Below are positions 22,726-24,144 of a stretch of DNA of 24,144 nucleotides, in pieces. The stretch is from JBCBRD01 sp039819785. GTDB lineage: Bacteria > Pseudomonadota > Alphaproteobacteria > Rhizobiales > Hyphomicrobiaceae. A model generated the notes under the pieces. The model searched no databases. It was given only the letters and a program-made list of their open reading frames with translations, and was not told the DNA's origin. The stretch's first letter is position 1. Each line of letters begins with the position of its first letter. The translations under genes were made by a program, and so were the position numbers. The DNA is taken from NCBI GenBank assembly GCA_039819785.1, contig JBCBRH010000045.1, positions 1 through 24,144 of the forward strand, written 5' to 3'.

Positions 22726-24144
22726 ATGTTTAGCGCGTTCAAACGGCGTCTTTATCTCAGAGCATCCATTCTACCACTTGCAATCGCAGGTCCTGCACTC
22801 GCCCAGGACGCGACGTCAGTTGACGCCACGCAAGGTGCTGCACGGAGCCAGGATGCAGCCGCGACGCCGGTTGTCACGCTGCCGCCGGTCGTTGCGGTTC
22901 AACCACCAACGGTCGCCTCGCCGGTCAAAAAACGCAAAACGTCAACTTCAGCGGCAACGACACAGTCCGTGCCAACGACGCCATCGCCACCTGCTCCGAC
23001 GGCGGAGGCGATTGCCTCTGGCGCTGAAGTTCCTCCGTTTCAGCCCGCACTGGTCCTTGGCGCACCGGGAACCTTGATCGTCGTCGATGATGCCTTCGTA
23101 CCTGTCACGGTCGCAACTGAGCGGGATGTCCTCGGTGAAGGCGGTGCAAACATCTCCGATGCCGTCGATCAGCGCCCCGGTATTTCAAGTTCAAACTTCG
23201 CCCCCGGGGCCAGCCGCCCCATTATCCGTGGCCTGGACACCTACCGTGTGCGGGTTCAAGAAAACGGCATCGGATCACATGATGTGTCGGCGCTGTCCGA
23301 GGATCACGCGGTCCCGATTGACCCATTTGGCGCGGACCAGGTCGAAGTCATCCGCGGGCCTGCCACCTTGAGATATGGTTCGCAAGCCATTGGTGGTGTG
23401 GTCGCGGTCGAGAATGGCCGTGTCCCCACTTACGTTCCCAAGAACGGATTTGAGGGCACCATCAAAGGTGATCTATCTTCAGTTGATGATGGGCGGAATG
23501 GTGCCTTCAAAGCAAAGGCTGGTGCCAACGGTGTCGTCGTCCATGCCGATGGATTCCAGCGGCGCGCGGAAGACTACGACACGCCAGACGGCACACAATT
23601 CAACTCATTCGTCGAAGCCGAAGGTGGCGCAATTGGCGGGTCGTTCGTTGGTCGCGATGGCTACATCGGTGTCGCCATTTCCCGATATCAAAGCCTCTAC
23701 GGCATCCCCGGCGAAGAAGCGGCCGAACTGATGCCACGCATCGATCTCGAACAAGACCGCATCCAGGCGCGCGGTGAATGGCGCGTTGGCAGCTATGGCG
23801 TTGAAGCCATGCGTTTTTGGTTCGGAGCGTCTGACTATGAGCATTCTGAAATTGTCGATGAGGGCGAGGGAGACGAAGTCGGTTCGCTCTTCACCAATGA
23901 TGAAATCGAAGGACGCTTTGAGGTCCAACATCTTCCCTTCATGACATCGCTTGGTCAGTTCCGAGGCGCTGCCGGTATCCAAATCATCGATCGTGAAACG
24001 CGTGGTCAAAGCTTCGAAGGTGACTCCCTTCTGGAACCGGCTGAAACCCAGAGCATCGCGGCGTTCTTGTTTGAAGAACTCGACATATCTTCTGTCCTTA
24101 CGCTGCAAGCGGCAGCCCGCATCGAGCACACGGATATCGATGGC
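22726..24144 (+). CDS. TonB-dependent outer-membrane receptor, ZnuD-like, 3'-truncated by window end
   Basis: 473 codons are open to the right edge with no stop. Signal peptide at about 1-27 (basic KRR, hydrophobic core, Ala-Leu-Ala-Gln). A Pro/Ala/Thr-rich linker (about 45-110) precedes the plug domain (about 120-235): ISDAVDQRPGISSSNFAPGA, SRPIIRGLDTYRVRVQENGI, DPFGADQVEVIRGPATLRYG and IGGVVAVENGRVP. The order and wording of plug and first strands match ZnuD-type zinc receptors as I remember them, including GYIGVAISRYQSLYGIPG and the W...DYEH...F.N segment. The His-rich external loop that follows YGxP in neisserial ZnuD is absent; here it is EEAAELMPRIDLEQDR. ATG 22726 (GGGG 8 bases upstream) gives a normal signal peptide; ATG 22684/22687 is in frame and possible. 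A Zur-like box lies upstream. Confidence 0.85.
   Translation, partial: MFSAFKRRLYLRASILPLAIAGPALAQDATSVDATQGAARSQDAAATPVVTLPPVVAVQPPTVASPVKKRKTSTSAATTQSVPTTPSPPAPTAEAIASGAEVPPFQPALVLGAPGTLIVVDDAFVPVTVATERDVLGEGGANISDAVDQRPGISSSNFAPGASRPIIRGLDTYRVRVQENGIGSHDVSALSEDHAVPIDPFGADQVEVIRGPATLRYGSQAIGGVVAVENGRVPTYVPKNGFEGTIKGDLSSVDDGRNGAFKAKAGANGVVVHADGFQRRAEDYDTPDGTQFNSFVEAEGGAIGGSFVGRDGYIGVAISRYQSLYGIPGEEAAELMPRIDLEQDRIQARGEWRVGSYGVEAMRFWFGASDYEHSEIVDEGEGDEVGSLFTNDEIEGRFEVQHLPFMTSLGQFRGAAGIQIIDRETRGQSFEGDSLLEPAETQSIAAFLFEELDISSVLTLQAAARIEHTDIDG

Noticed and set aside
22721..23077. Arginine-rich 118-aa frame starting 5 bases before the receptor start
   Set aside because: It is a shifted reading of the receptor's Pro/Ala-rich linker; the receptor frame is open from 22726 to the window end with family motifs.
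23605..24129. Minus-strand frame of 174 aa opposite the receptor gene
   Set aside because: Antisense of a clear TonB receptor; no motif and no independent context.

Overview
The window reads as chromosomal DNA of an alphaproteobacterium, probably from or near the Rhizobiales/Hyphomicrobiales. This rests on moderately high GC, frequent TTG and GTG starts, a GAGCATGTTC...GAACATGCTC palindromic intergenic repeat of the kind common in that group, and the gene content. It is dense housekeeping and accessory sequence. I see no rRNA, tRNA, CRISPR array, transposase or phage gene. The first 119 bases are an exact inverted copy of bases 181-299, inside a broken RND pump gene, so the left edge is very probably an artificial contig end.

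Layout. (1) 120-3169, minus strand: an RND efflux operon, with the periplasmic adaptor followed by the inner-membrane pump (pump truncated at the left edge). (2) 3592-10903: a carotenoid cluster in three blocks: crtY-crtB (plus), crtE-crtW (minus, convergent with crtB), and fni-crtI (plus, divergent from crtE). Together they cover isopentenyl diphosphate isomerisation, GGPP, phytoene, lycopene, beta-carotene and 4-ketolation. No hydroxylase (crtZ) is present, so the predicted products are echinenone/canthaxanthin. (3) 10993-13728: a likely redox/stress group: an exported glutathione-peroxidase-like protein overlapping a DCC thiol-disulfide protein by 4 bp, a DUF3429 membrane protein on the opposite strand, and an SDR that lacks the catalytic tyrosine. 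(4) 14224-14808: an exported L,D-transpeptidase with a strong terminator, followed by a tandem array of the palindromic repeat. (5) 15092-22498: a small membrane protein of unknown function, a cNMP-binding/CBS/DUF294 nucleotidyltransferase-like regulator, a two-gene Na+/solute symporter (DUF4212 small subunit plus a VC_2705-type SSS permease) and, divergently transcribed, a 725-aa membrane protein. That last protein joins a sensor-kinase-like N-terminal part to a complete DEDDh (DnaQ-type) exonuclease domain. (6) 22726-24144: the start of a TonB-dependent receptor resembling the ZnuD zinc-receptor family, behind a Zur-box-like palindrome; it runs off the right edge.

The most unusual object is the 725-aa fusion. 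Its histidine-kinase half has lost the phosphoacceptor histidine (Glu288 at that position) and the ATP-binding N-box, while all five DEDDh catalytic residues of the exonuclease half are present. Its neighbours (symporter, CBS/DUF294 nucleotidyltransferase-like protein) suggest a membrane-sensing module in which a nucleotidyltransferase-like and a nuclease activity regulate carboxylate uptake. That role is inference. All family assignments come from motif recognition by eye; no database search was run.
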